This document shows, one piece after another, positions 16,009-24,479 of a stretch of 64,000 nt of DNA. The notes beneath the pieces were generated by a model. It was not told where the DNA came from, did not search any database, and saw nothing but the letters and a program-made list of their open reading frames with translations. The position numbers and the translations under genes were made by a program. The stretch lies in the NCBI RefSeq assembly GCF_004362045.1, contig NZ_SNWX01000001.1, forward strand, positions 141,539 through 205,538, in the 5' to 3' direction. This DNA is from Halanaerobium saccharolyticum. GTDB taxonomy: Bacteria; Bacillota; Halanaerobiia; Halanaerobiales; Halanaerobiaceae. How positions within the stretch are numbered: position 1 is the stretch's first letter; the number at the start of each line of letters is the position of its first letter.

Positions 16009-18933
16009 GTGTCAATTCCTACAGGGTTTTATCCCTTCTGGTTCTGGAATGATGAACTGGATAAAGAAGAAATAAAGTGGCAGATTAAAGAGATGGCTGC
16101 TCAGGGAATCAAAGGGTTTTATATTCATTCACGTCAGGGCCTTAAACAACCATACATGTCAGAATCATTTTTAGAAATGGTGGATCTGGCAGTAGAAGAA
16201 GCAGAAAAACAGGGGCTGGCAGCAAATTTATATGATGAGTATCCTTATCCCAGTGGAATTGCTGGGGGAGAGGTGGTGCTGGGTAAGCCGGAGTATTATG
16301 CCACTGAATTAATTAATGATCAGCAGATAGTAGACGGAGGTCAGCTGAGAATAGAATATCCTGCCGGTGCAGTAATTTCTGCTAAAGCATATCCCTATCA
16401 GGAGGGAAAAGTTAACTGGAAGCAGGAAATAGATTTGAAGAAGTACATAGGACTGGTCCTGGTGGAAGATTCTTATATTGAAACCGGACTGACCAATTAC
16501 AATCAGAAACGTTATTTTGGAAGTGATCCCCGGCCGGTGCTGGATCTAAAGTTACCGGATGGTAAATATAAAATTTTTGTCAGCCTTCAGCGGGAAGTAA
16601 AAAAGTATAAATACTGGGATAAATATATTGATGTTTTAAATGAAGATGTAATTGATCGCTTTCTTGAGCTAACTCATAAAAAATATGCTGAACGTTACAA
16701 CAGTAAATTTGGGGAGAAAGTATATTCGATTTTTACTGATGAAATTCATCCTACCTGGTCAGATAAAATTCCGACTGAGTTTGAGCAGGAATATGGCTAT
16801 AATCTGGAGGATTATTTGCCTGCCCTAATGGATGAAACTCATCCCGAACATTCAAATGTTATTTTTGATCTCCATCAGTTGAAATATAAACTTTTCTGTC
16901 AGAGTTATGAAAAGAAGATAAGCAGCTGGTGTCAGGAAAATAAGATACTTTATGCGGGAGAAAAACCATCTTTAAGACTGGAGCAACTGCAGTATATGGA
17001 CATCCCTGGCTGTGATGCCGGGCATAAAAAAGTGGGTTCTGAGCAGCCGGCCTTTGCTGGTGATATCAGAGCTAATGCTCGAGCCACTGCTTCTGCTGCC
17101 TATTTTTATGATAAAGAACATGCCCTCTGTGAGTGTTATCACAGTCTGGGCTGGAGCGGGACTCTGCAGGATGCTAAGTTCAATGCAGAAGAGCTGCTGG
17201 CCCTGGGAATAGATTTTCTGGTACCCCACGGATTTTTCTACAGCACCCATGGGCTGAAAAAACATGATGCACCACCATCTTTTTTCTTTCAGATGCCTTT
17301 CTGGCCTTTGTTCGGTAAATTTTCAGCCAGAATTGATGCAGTCCAGAAAGAAATCGAAGGAGGTTATCTGGATGCAGATCTGCTGGTAGTGGATCCGGGA
17401 TCAGGTGCTCCAACAGAAGCCAATCTAAAAGAGTATGAGAAACTTCTTTCCTTTTTGCTGGCAGAACATCTTGATTATTTAATTACAGATACAAATATCC
17501 TGCAGGCAGCTAAAATTAAGGAGGGACTGCTGCAGATTAAAGAGATTACTGTTGATCGAATTGTAGTGCCTCCAATGCGTAAAATAGAAAGTGAACTTAA
17601 AGAATGTCTGAATAAATTTAAAAAAGCGGGCATTAAAGTTATTTATCAGCAGAATAAGCTGGCAGAAGTCAGTTCAGAAATAACCGAAGGGCTGCCTGTC
17701 CAGTTAAGTTTGAAGGCAGAAAACCAGGAAATAGAAGAGCTGCTGGTCAGCAGGAGGATTATAGAGGGAAAAAAAGTCTGGTTTGTAGTCAATAGTTCTC
17801 AAAAAAAATTCCGGGCAGAAATCAGGACAGCTGCTGGTCATGAACTGAGAGAAGCCGAAATGGACAAAAAATATACTCTTTTACAGCAAAAAAATGAAGA
17901 TCTGTATGAGAGAGAAATTTTTCCCTTCGAGTCTTTTGTTTTAAAAGAAGTAAGTCTGAAGGATGAACCTGGAGAGTTAAGAACAGAAAAGCAGAAAAAT
18001 ATTCTGGCAGCTGCTAAAGACCAGAAAAAGATAGAAGTTAAAGTTCAGGTAGATCAAGTTGATAAAATAAAAGTCCAGAATAAAAATTTATTGCGGATGC
18101 ATAACTGGCAGCTTTCTCTGCGAAATGAAAAAAATAACTGTCTGCAGACAGCAGAAGTAGAGGCAGTACCGCTGAGTAATCAGCTGAACAAATCCGCTCT
18201 GGCCTTTAGCCCTGATTTTAGAGAATATTTTGGCCACCGTCCGGAAATTGATTTTCCGGAACTACAGTTAAATTATCAGTATCAGTTTAAGAACGATTAT
18301 CAGGGTCGGGTTGAACTGCTGATGGAACCGGAAACTATAAGAGGGGATTATCTAATAAATATAAATGGAAAAGGAAAAATAAAGGAAGAAGATTTTAGCC
18401 CGACTCAGGCTCATGTCCGGGGCAGTAAATCTATTGATATCAGTGACTTTCTCAGAGAGGGAGATAATCTAATTGAAATCAAGTTAAAAGCAGCTCAGCC
18501 CAGCCAGGGTTTAATTAATCCTCTTTATCTGGCCGGAGATTTTGGAGTTGATCTGGCAGCAGATAGACTGACCGAACAGCCCAAAAATGGTCTTTTTGAA
18601 GACTATTTATCCAATAAACTTCCTTATTATGCCGGTGTAATTGAGTATCAAAATGAGTTTAGACTGGAGGAAGTCCCCGAAACCGGGTCAGTATTATTAA
18701 AAATTGACTATCAGGATTATTTTCACGAAGCTGCAGAAGTAGCTATTAATGATAGTGATTACTATGATCTTTTATGGGAACCCCGCTGTATTGTGGTTGA
18801 CAGTTCTGAGCTTAAAAAAGGTAAAAACATTATCCAGACAAAAGTCTATACTACTCTAATTCGCTCTTTTGAAGGTAAAGAATTTGACTATGAGGACCAT
18901 AAATATAAGTCATTAAAAAATTTATTGTCATAA
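16009..18933 (+). CDS. GH106-like glycoside hydrolase (putative alpha-L-rhamnosidase)
   Basis: Large cytoplasmic enzyme, about 974 residues, no signal peptide. The N-terminus YPFWFWNDELDKEEIKWQ and the EMAAQGIKGFYIHSR stretch resemble the TIM-barrel entry of GH106-type rhamnosidases. An IFTDEIHPTW motif (about residues 242-251) and the ANLYDEYPYPSG segment contain candidate acid residues. The C-terminal third has beta-sandwich character (VELLMEPETIRGDYLININGKG; KKGKNIIQTKVYTTLI), like the sugar-binding domain of family 2-type enzymes. Start GTG 16009 follows GGAGGCGAT. In this operon it would release terminal rhamnose or a related deoxysugar. The family call is by pattern memory; a search is needed to confirm it. 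Confidence 0.62.
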   Translation: MSIPTGFYPFWFWNDELDKEEIKWQIKEMAAQGIKGFYIHSRQGLKQPYMSESFLEMVDLAVEEAEKQGLAANLYDEYPYPSGIAGGEVVLGKPEYYATELINDQQIVDGGQLRIEYPAGAVISAKAYPYQEGKVNWKQEIDLKKYIGLVLVEDSYIETGLTNYNQKRYFGSDPRPVLDLKLPDGKYKIFVSLQREVKKYKYWDKYIDVLNEDVIDRFLELTHKKYAERYNSKFGEKVYSIFTDEIHPTWSDKIPTEFEQEYGYNLEDYLPALMDETHPEHSNVIFDLHQLKYKLFCQSYEKKISSWCQENKILYAGEKPSLRLEQLQYMDIPGCDAGHKKVGSEQPAFAGDIRANARATASAAYFYDKEHALCECYHSLGWSGTLQDAKFNAEELLALGIDFLVPHGFFYSTHGLKKHDAPPSFFFQMPFWPLFGKFSARIDAVQKEIEGGYLDADLLVVDPGSGAPTEANLKEYEKLLSFLLAEHLDYLITDTNILQAAKIKEGLLQIKEITVDRIVVPPMRKIESELKECLNKFKKAGIKVIYQQNKLAEVSSEITEGLPVQLSLKAENQEIEELLVSRRIIEGKKVWFVVNSSQKKFRAEIRTAAGHELREAEMDKKYTLLQQKNEDLYEREIFPFESFVLKEVSLKDEPGELRTEKQKNILAAAKDQKKIEVKVQVDQVDKIKVQNKNLLRMHNWQLSLRNEKNNCLQTAEVEAVPLSNQLNKSALAFSPDFREYFGHRPEIDFPELQLNYQYQFKNDYQGRVELLMEPETIRGDYLININGKGKIKEEDFSPTQAHVRGSKSIDISDFLREGDNLIEIKLKAAQPSQGLINPLYLAGDFGVDLAADRLTEQPKNGLFEDYLSNKLPYYAGVIEYQNEFRLEEVPETGSVLLKIDYQDYFHEAAEVAINDSDYYDLLWEPRCIVVDSSELKKGKNIIQTKVYTTLIRSFEGKEFDYEDHKYKSLKNLLS

Positions 18934-18963
18934 AAATATAACTTAAAAAGTGAGGTACAGATA

Positions 18964-20286
18964 ATGAAGGGACTAGATAAAAAACCAAATATTTTATTCA
19001 TTCTTGCTGATGATCTGGGCTGGGGAGATGTAAGCTATCATGGTTCTGAAATAGAAACTCCGACTATTGATCGTTTAACAGCAAGAGGAGTAGAACTGGA
19101 TCAGCATTATGTCTGCCCCCTCTGCACTCCCAGCAGAACCTCTCTTTTAACCGGGGAATATCCCGGACGCTTTGGTCGTCATGCTACAGTGCCCAGCAGC
19201 CAGCCTGTGCTGCCGGATAATTATCCTACCCTGGCTTCAATTTTAAAGGAAAATGGATATAGTACTGCATTATTTGGTAAATGGCATCTGGGCTCTGATC
19301 CAGAATTTTTTCCGGGGAAATATGGTTTTGATTACAGTTATGGCAGTCTGGCTGGAGGGGTAGATCCCTATACACACAGATATAAAAGTGGTCCTTATTC
19401 TCATACCTGGCACCGGAATGGTGAACTAATCGAAGAAAAAGGACATGCCACTGATTTAATTACCGCTGAAGTAATTAGCTGGATAAAAAGTAGAGACGAG
19501 GATCAGCCCTGGTTCTGTTATCTGCCCTATACTGCAGTTCACACCCCGATTCGGGCACCCGAAAAATGGCAGAATAAGTACTGGCTGAGGAACTATGATA
19601 TCGATCCAGCCAGAGATAGTTCTTTTAAAAGCTATGCTGCCTATGTCAGTCACCTGGATTCTGCAGTAGGAAAAATAGTTGAATCTTTAAAACATCTTTC
19701 TCTGCTGGAAAATACAATTATTGTTTTTACTTCAGATAATGGAGCTGTTACCTATAATCCCTCTCAGGATACGATAAAATATCCAGGCAAATATTATGAT
19801 ACTCCAAGGTTGGGCAGCAATTATCCTCTGCGGGGACATAAAGCCCAGCTTTATGAAGGAGGAATCAGAACACCGGCTGCAATTTTCTGGCAGCATCAGC
19901 TTCAGCCGACTAAAATTGAAACTCCACTTTATATTGCTGACTGGCTGCCGACATTTGTTTCTCTGCTTGATTTAGATTATAATGAAGAGGAGAAGTGGGA
20001 TGGAATAGATATTTCTTCTCTGCTCTTTGCTTCCCAAATGAAATTAGAGGAGCGCAGTATTTACTGGAATTTGAAAGAAGAAGAATATGCCTATCGGCAG
20101 GGAAAATGGAAGTTAATCCTGGATCAGAATAAAAATAGGGAGCTCTATAATTTAGATGCTGATCCTGAAGAAGAGCAGAACCTGGCCTCCAATCATCCCG
20201 AGATCGTTGATAACTTATTTCAAAAAATACTGTCAGAACAAAAACAGGATAATCGTTCTGTGCGTTCAGATATTGATAAAATATAA
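18964..20286 (+). CDS. Sulfatase, Cys-type (arylsulfatase-like, S1 family)
   Basis: Sulfatase of 440 residues, without a signal peptide. The N-terminal metal site is ADDLGWGD (Asp16, Asp17), and CPLCTPSRTSLLTGEYP carries the C-x-P-S-R maturation motif with Cys54 to be oxidised to formylglycine. FGKWHLG, VFTSDNGA and the C-terminal LYNLDADPEEEQNLA are standard family elements. In an anaerobe the Cys must be converted by a radical-SAM maturase (anSME); none is encoded in this window. The lack of a signal peptide implies cytoplasmic desulfation of imported oligosaccharides, so the operon's substrate is probably sulfated. It lies 30 bp after the GH106-like gene. The sulfated sugar cannot be named from sequence. 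Confidence 0.9.
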   Translation: MKGLDKKPNILFILADDLGWGDVSYHGSEIETPTIDRLTARGVELDQHYVCPLCTPSRTSLLTGEYPGRFGRHATVPSSQPVLPDNYPTLASILKENGYSTALFGKWHLGSDPEFFPGKYGFDYSYGSLAGGVDPYTHRYKSGPYSHTWHRNGELIEEKGHATDLITAEVISWIKSRDEDQPWFCYLPYTAVHTPIRAPEKWQNKYWLRNYDIDPARDSSFKSYAAYVSHLDSAVGKIVESLKHLSLLENTIIVFTSDNGAVTYNPSQDTIKYPGKYYDTPRLGSNYPLRGHKAQLYEGGIRTPAAIFWQHQLQPTKIETPLYIADWLPTFVSLLDLDYNEEEKWDGIDISSLLFASQMKLEERSIYWNLKEEEYAYRQGKWKLILDQNKNRELYNLDADPEEEQNLASNHPEIVDNLFQKILSEQKQDNRSVRSDIDKI

Positions 20287-20337
20287 AGAGAAAAATATTC
20301 TAGAGAAATAGAGAGAAGAGAGGGAGGTTCTTTAATT

Positions 20338-21390
20338 ATGGGGAATGTTACCATGAAGACAATCGCCGATAAAGCCGGGGTTTCAGTCAGCACTGTTTCC
20401 TTCTGTCTCAATAATTCGGGGAGAGTTGGAGAAGATACCAAAAAAGAGGTTTTAAGAATTGCAGAAGAATTAAATTATACTCCTAATCTTTCCGCCCGGG
20501 AATTAGCAGGCAAAAAATCGACAACTATCGGAGTTATAATTCCTGACTGTGCTGATTTAAAAAATGCACCTCTGTTAAAAGGGATAGATAATTCTCTGGA
20601 AGCAAATAATTATTTTAATCTGGTCTGTTTTACCCATAATAAAGTAGAAAGAGAGCGGGCTTATATTAATCTACTCAGAGGTAAAAATGTTGATGGTCTA
20701 ATAATTTTTCCGTATGTAGATAGAAAAAGAACACAGAATTCAGCTCAGCTCAATGATCTGGTTAAGCAGGGGGTCCCGGTAGTTTTTGTTGATACATACT
20801 TAAATCAAGTTGATGCTTCCTGGGTGATTACTGATAATTATCAGGCTGCCTACGAAGGAACAAAGTTTTTGCTGGATCACGGTCATCGAAAAATTGCTTA
20901 TATTGGAGGTCTGTATCATATTGTAGGCCAGGAAAGGCTGCGCGGTTATACAGAAGCTATGCAGGAAGCCGATCTCTATGATAAAAACTGGATTTATTCT
21001 GAGTGTCAGTTCGGGGATTCAGTGGAGGATATTTCCGACTCAGTTAAAACAATTCTGGCAGCAGAAAGACCAGAGGCTATAATGGCTTTTAATTATAACT
21101 CAACTCTGGCTGTGATTAATACGGTCAAAGAAAATCCATATCTTAAAAAAGAAGATCCAGAGATAATAGGTTTTGATTACTTAATGCCAGTACAGGAATA
21201 TGATCTTGCAATTTATACCTATAATCAGCCGCATTTTGAGATGGGGAAAAAGGCGGTTGAAATTTTAATGGAAGATATAAAAAATAATAAAAGAGATAAA
21301 GCAAGAAATCAAATAAAATTAACTGCTTCTTTAGAAGCAGTTTCGGTCAAAGCGGCAGCAAGAATAAAAGATAACAAGAATAAAAGATAA
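20338..21390 (+). CDS. LacI-family transcriptional regulator
   Basis: DNA-binding repressor, 350 residues. The helix-turn-helix is TIADKAGVSVSTVSFCLNNSGRVG (about residues 7-30), followed by the hinge LNYTPNLSARELAGKKSTTIGVIIP and a periplasmic-binding-protein-like effector domain to about residue 340. It is the last gene of the oligosaccharide operon, so it would control its own synthesis. The two TTAAGCGCTTAA-type palindromes at 7290-7346 are the obvious targets. SD AGGGAGG is 10 nt before ATG 20338; ATG 20353 in frame is possible. The effector is unknown, probably a product of oligosaccharide breakdown. Confidence 0.92.
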   Translation: MGNVTMKTIADKAGVSVSTVSFCLNNSGRVGEDTKKEVLRIAEELNYTPNLSARELAGKKSTTIGVIIPDCADLKNAPLLKGIDNSLEANNYFNLVCFTHNKVERERAYINLLRGKNVDGLIIFPYVDRKRTQNSAQLNDLVKQGVPVVFVDTYLNQVDASWVITDNYQAAYEGTKFLLDHGHRKIAYIGGLYHIVGQERLRGYTEAMQEADLYDKNWIYSECQFGDSVEDISDSVKTILAAERPEAIMAFNYNSTLAVINTVKENPYLKKEDPEIIGFDYLMPVQEYDLAIYTYNQPHFEMGKKAVEILMEDIKNNKRDKARNQIKLTASLEAVSVKAAARIKDNKNKR

Positions 21391-21460
21391 CAAGAATAAA
21401 AGATAATTAGAATAAAGATAATTAGCTGTGAATTTAACTTTCTTAAAATATTAAAAAAAC

Positions 21461-21499
21461 TCCCTTCTGATAAAGCCAGCCAGCTTTATAGAGAAGGGA
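21461..21499. terminator. Bidirectional terminator between lacI-type gene and MFS gene
   Basis: TCCCTTCT...AGAAGGGA with an inner GATAAAGC/GCTTTAT pairing, preceded by AAAAAAAC and followed by ATTTTTTATTT. It serves the convergent genes on both strands. Confidence 0.85.
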
Positions 21500-21504
21500 A
21501 TTTT

Positions 21505-22629
21505 TTATTTATGATATTCAATTCTGTGCAGCAGATAAAAATAACTGAGTCCGGCGATAAAAGAAACTGCACTTCCTACAGCATACATTGCAGCACCACC
21601 AGCTCCATCATAAATCATTCCTCCAATCAGACTGCTGGCAACAGTACTGACGCTGATAATTGAAGCATAGAGATTCTGCCCGGTAGAGCGAAATTTTTCT
21701 CCAACCAGTTTCGAAATATAGCCAACCGCTGTGACATGGAATAAAGCATAGGTTAAGCCATGGAAAATTTGAGTTAAAAGTAAAAGCACCGGTGAGGACC
21801 AGATAGCAATTAAAAACCAGCGCAGCCCAAAAGTCATGGCTGCTAATAATAAAACTTTTTTGAGTTTAAATTTTTTCAAAAAAATATCAGCCTTCTGAAA
21901 AATAACCAGCTCACTGCCGGCAGCAATAAACATACCCAGTCCCAGCAGTGTTTCTCCACCTCCAATTGATTTGAAATAGATGGGAAAATAAACAAAATTA
22001 GCAGTTAAAGGTGCCTGAATGAAAAAGGTAAAGATCAAAAAATATAATAGATCTTTATTTTTAAAGAGAAGTTTAAAACTGCTTAAACTTGTAACTTTGA
22101 TAGTTCTGTCACTCTTTGGTAACTTATAAGCAAAAAATAAAGATAAAAAGAGGCCGGAAGCAGCTAATATAAAAGTGCTTTCTGATTGAGTCTGTTCAAT
22201 GACCCAGCCAAAAGGCATAATTCCGAGCATATAACCAAGTGAGCCCCAGACTCTAAATTGTCCGTACTGTTCAGCTCTGTCTCCCAGATAATTGAGCAGT
22301 AAAGAATCAGAAAGAGGTACAATTGAGCTGCTGAAAATTACGAAAAAACTGTAGAGTATAAAAATTATAAAAAAACTTTCACTCAATAAAAAACTGAGGG
22401 AGAAAATAAGAGTCCCCGAGATTGTAAAGAGAAGTATTTTCTTATTAGCCTCAAAATAATCAGACATCATTCCCCAGATTGGCAGAGCCATAATGGCAGC
22501 CGTTTTGGCAGCAGAAGTCATCATTCCTATTTGAGTTGCCGAAAGGCCGATTTCTTCCATGTGAATATTAATATAGGTGGTAGCTGCTATGTAGATATAG
22601 TAAATAAAATAGTATGATTTAAATAAAAT
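21505..22629 (-). CDS. MFS transporter (MFS_1-like/LacY-related), unusual AUU start
   Basis: Membrane transporter with about 11-12 membrane segments. MPIWGMMSDYFEANKK-type loop 2-3 motif (PIWGMMSDYFEANKK) and WGSLGYMLG (loop 4-5) are typical of the MFS_1-like group. The first in-frame ATG (22560) has no SD and would delete membrane segment 1. Upstream the frame stays open and encodes a fitting first segment (KSYYFIYYIYIAATTYINI). A promoter (22693-22665) and an SD (AGAAAGGA, about 22648-22641) sit just before it, but the only start there is ATT at 22629 (ATT TTA TTT AAA). I annotate ATT as start, about 374 residues; the alternative is a start-codon mutation or a small indel. Substrate unknown. 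Confidence 0.75.
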   Translation of the reverse strand: MLFKSYYFIYYIYIAATTYINIHMEEIGLSATQIGMMTSAAKTAAIMALPIWGMMSDYFEANKKILLFTISGTLIFSLSFLLSESFFIIFILYSFFVIFSSSIVPLSDSLLLNYLGDRAEQYGQFRVWGSLGYMLGIMPFGWVIEQTQSESTFILAASGLFLSLFFAYKLPKSDRTIKVTSLSSFKLLFKNKDLLYFLIFTFFIQAPLTANFVYFPIYFKSIGGGETLLGLGMFIAAGSELVIFQKADIFLKKFKLKKVLLLAAMTFGLRWFLIAIWSSPVLLLLTQIFHGLTYALFHVTAVGYISKLVGEKFRSTGQNLYASIISVSTVASSLIGGMIYDGAGGAAMYAVGSAVSFIAGLSYFYLLHRIEYHK

Positions 22630-22664
22630 TGGGTATTCATCCTTTCTAAATATGTATTTATCCT

Positions 22665-22693
22665 AGTATAATCATTCTGACTTTCTTTTGCAA
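22665..22693 (-). promoter_or_regulatory. Promoter of the MFS gene
   Basis: On the minus strand TTGCAA (22693-22688), 17-nt spacer, TATACT (22670-22665). It places the transcript start near 22658, supporting translation from about 22629 instead of 22560. Confidence 0.75.
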
Positions 22694-22861
22694 GGGTTTT
22701 CAGAAATAAATTTAACTATTAAATTAAGTTAATTTACAAAAGTTTAACTTTTTAGAAATCTAGCTTTAACTTATCTTCTGTATAGTAATAAACAAGGTGA
22801 CAATTTTAAAATTTTTGCCATAAATTTTCAAAAAATAAAGAATAAGAATTAATATTCTGAA

Positions 22862-22890
22862 TTGACAAACAAATCAATTAAATATATAAT
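22862..22890 (+). promoter_or_regulatory. Promoter of the second ugp operon
   Basis: TTGACA (22862-22867), 17-nt spacer, TATAAT (22885-22890): a full consensus sigma-70-type promoter, the strongest seen in the window. Confidence 0.85.
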
Positions 22891-23023
22891 TAACTTGCAG
22901 AAGAATCAAAATTTGTAAATTTTTTATAGAACAAGGTTGTAAGGAGTTCTAAAATATTTTTCAAAGGGGGGGCAAGATAAAAGGTTGTTTAAACTATTAA
23001 TTAAAAGGGGAGTGAATTATTCA

Positions 23024-24358
23024 ATGAGAAAATTTAGTTTCTTAATGGTAATTGTATTTGTTTTTTTGCTGACTTTCTCTGCTGTTGCTCAGGAACCAGT
23101 TACTATTGAATTCTGGCATGCTATGGGAGGCTTTAATGGGGAGATTGTAAACACACTTGTTGAGAGATTTAATGAAAGTCATGATAATATTCAAGTTGAG
23201 GCTCAAAATACAGGCAGTTATAACGATACTTTAACTAAAACTCAGGCAGCAGTTCAAAGTGGTTCAGCCCCTCATATTGTTCAAATATATGAGATTGGGA
23301 CACAGGTAATGCTTGATAGCGGGATTATCATACCTGTAGAGGAATTAGGTAGAGAAGTCGCGCAAGATAATAATTTTGATTGGGGTAAATTTTTAATACC
23401 AGTTTCTAATTATTACAATGTAAATGGCCAATTGAATTCTATGCCCTTTAATTCATCTACACCTATTCTATATTACAATAAAGATGCCTTTAGAGAAGCG
23501 GGTCTTGATCCAAACAGGCCACCGCAAACTTTTGAAGAATTAAAAGAATATGCACGTAAACTAACAATTCGTGGAGAAGATGGAAATGTAGAACGATATG
23601 GTTTTACTCTTGGAATAGTAGGCTGGTTTGTTGAGCAGATGGTTGCCAATCAGGATGCTTTACTTGTAAATAATGAGAATGGCCGCAGTGCTAGAGCTAC
23701 TGAATCTTATTTAGATCAGGAGCCAGCCGTAAGATTTATTAGATTGTGGAAAGAAATGGTTGATGAAGGTATCATGCTAAATCCTGGTCGCGGCTGGGAT
23801 GGAGCTAAACAGGCTTTTCTTTCTGGGAGAGCTGCAATGATGATTGAGTCAACTGCACAGGTTACTAACTTTACAGAAAATGCTAAAAATGATGGCTATG
23901 AATTAGGTACCGCTTTCTTGCCTCGTCCAGAAGGCGTAGATCGTGGCGGAGTTGTAATTGGTGGTGCAAGTCTCTGGGCAGTAAGAGATCACCCGGAAGA
24001 AGAACTTAAAGCTGCCTGGGAATTTCTAAGCTTTCTCACGGAGATGGAACAGCAAGTATATTGGTTTGAAAACACAGGCTATTTCCCAGTAACAAAAGCA
24101 GCTGTAGAGCATGAAATGAACGGGCAATTTTTCGCTAAAAATCCAAATCATTTAACTGCTTTCCTACAGTTATTATTAAGTAAGAGATCCCCTGCAACTC
24201 AAGGTGCATTAATTGGTACCTTCCCTGAAGTCAGACAGATAGTTGAAGAAGCAGTTGAAAAAACATTACAGGGAGATCTGACTCCTCAGGAAGCAATGGA
24301 TGAAGCAGCTGCCAGAGTTGACAGATCATTAGAACAATATAATTCACTATATGAGTAA
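23024..24358 (+). CDS. ugpB: ABC transporter solute-binding protein, UgpB-like (copy 2)
   Basis: Extracellular binding protein, about 444 residues from ATG 23024, which follows AGGGGAG and starts a normal signal peptide (MRKFSFLMVIVFVFLL... AVAQE). The open frame continues upstream to TTG 22985. UgpB landmarks: EFWHAMGGF, IVQIYEIGTQVML, MPFNSSTPILYYNKDAFREAGLDPNRPP, IGGASLWAV and FENTGYFPVT. It is more similar to E. coli UgpB in the PFNSSTPILYYNKDAF block than copy 1. Because the operon ends with a glycerophosphodiester phosphodiesterase gene, the ligand is probably glycerol-3-phosphate or a glycerophosphodiester. Confidence 0.9.
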   Translation: MRKFSFLMVIVFVFLLTFSAVAQEPVTIEFWHAMGGFNGEIVNTLVERFNESHDNIQVEAQNTGSYNDTLTKTQAAVQSGSAPHIVQIYEIGTQVMLDSGIIIPVEELGREVAQDNNFDWGKFLIPVSNYYNVNGQLNSMPFNSSTPILYYNKDAFREAGLDPNRPPQTFEELKEYARKLTIRGEDGNVERYGFTLGIVGWFVEQMVANQDALLVNNENGRSARATESYLDQEPAVRFIRLWKEMVDEGIMLNPGRGWDGAKQAFLSGRAAMMIESTAQVTNFTENAKNDGYELGTAFLPRPEGVDRGGVVIGGASLWAVRDHPEEELKAAWEFLSFLTEMEQQVYWFENTGYFPVTKAAVEHEMNGQFFAKNPNHLTAFLQLLLSKRSPATQGALIGTFPEVRQIVEEAVEKTLQGDLTPQEAMDEAAARVDRSLEQYNSLYE

Positions 24359-24397
24359 AAGCTGCAAGAAATTTTTATAGTTCTGAAAGTATTGTTT

Positions 24398-24424
24398 CCC
24401 CTTCCTCATTTACTGGGGAGGGGG
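24398..24424 (+). terminator. Intercistronic hairpin after ugpB (copy 2)
   Basis: CCCCTTCC pairs with GGGAGGGG (one G-U pair) and is followed by TTATTTTT. It lies between the binding-protein gene and its permease genes, so it acts as a leaky terminator or mRNA stabiliser. Confidence 0.7.
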
Positions 24425-24479
24425 TTATTTTTCTAATAAGCATCAATTCAGTTAATATTTTGGAGGGGGTTGAAATAAA

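Larger units (their letters stand above)
22630..23023. other. Divergent intergenic region, MFS gene and second ugp operon
   Basis: About 390 bp. It holds the MFS promoter, the ugpB promoter (22862-22890) and two extra SD sequences in the ugpB leader: AAGGAG (22941-22946) and AAAGGGGGGG (22963-22972). I see no operator palindrome of the kinds found elsewhere in the window. Confidence 0.65.

Noticed and set aside
21369..21420. Short tandem repeat (GATAACAAGAATAAAA twice and a partial copy)
   Set aside because: Low-complexity AT-rich slippage at the 3' end of the lacI-type gene and just beyond; no sign of function.
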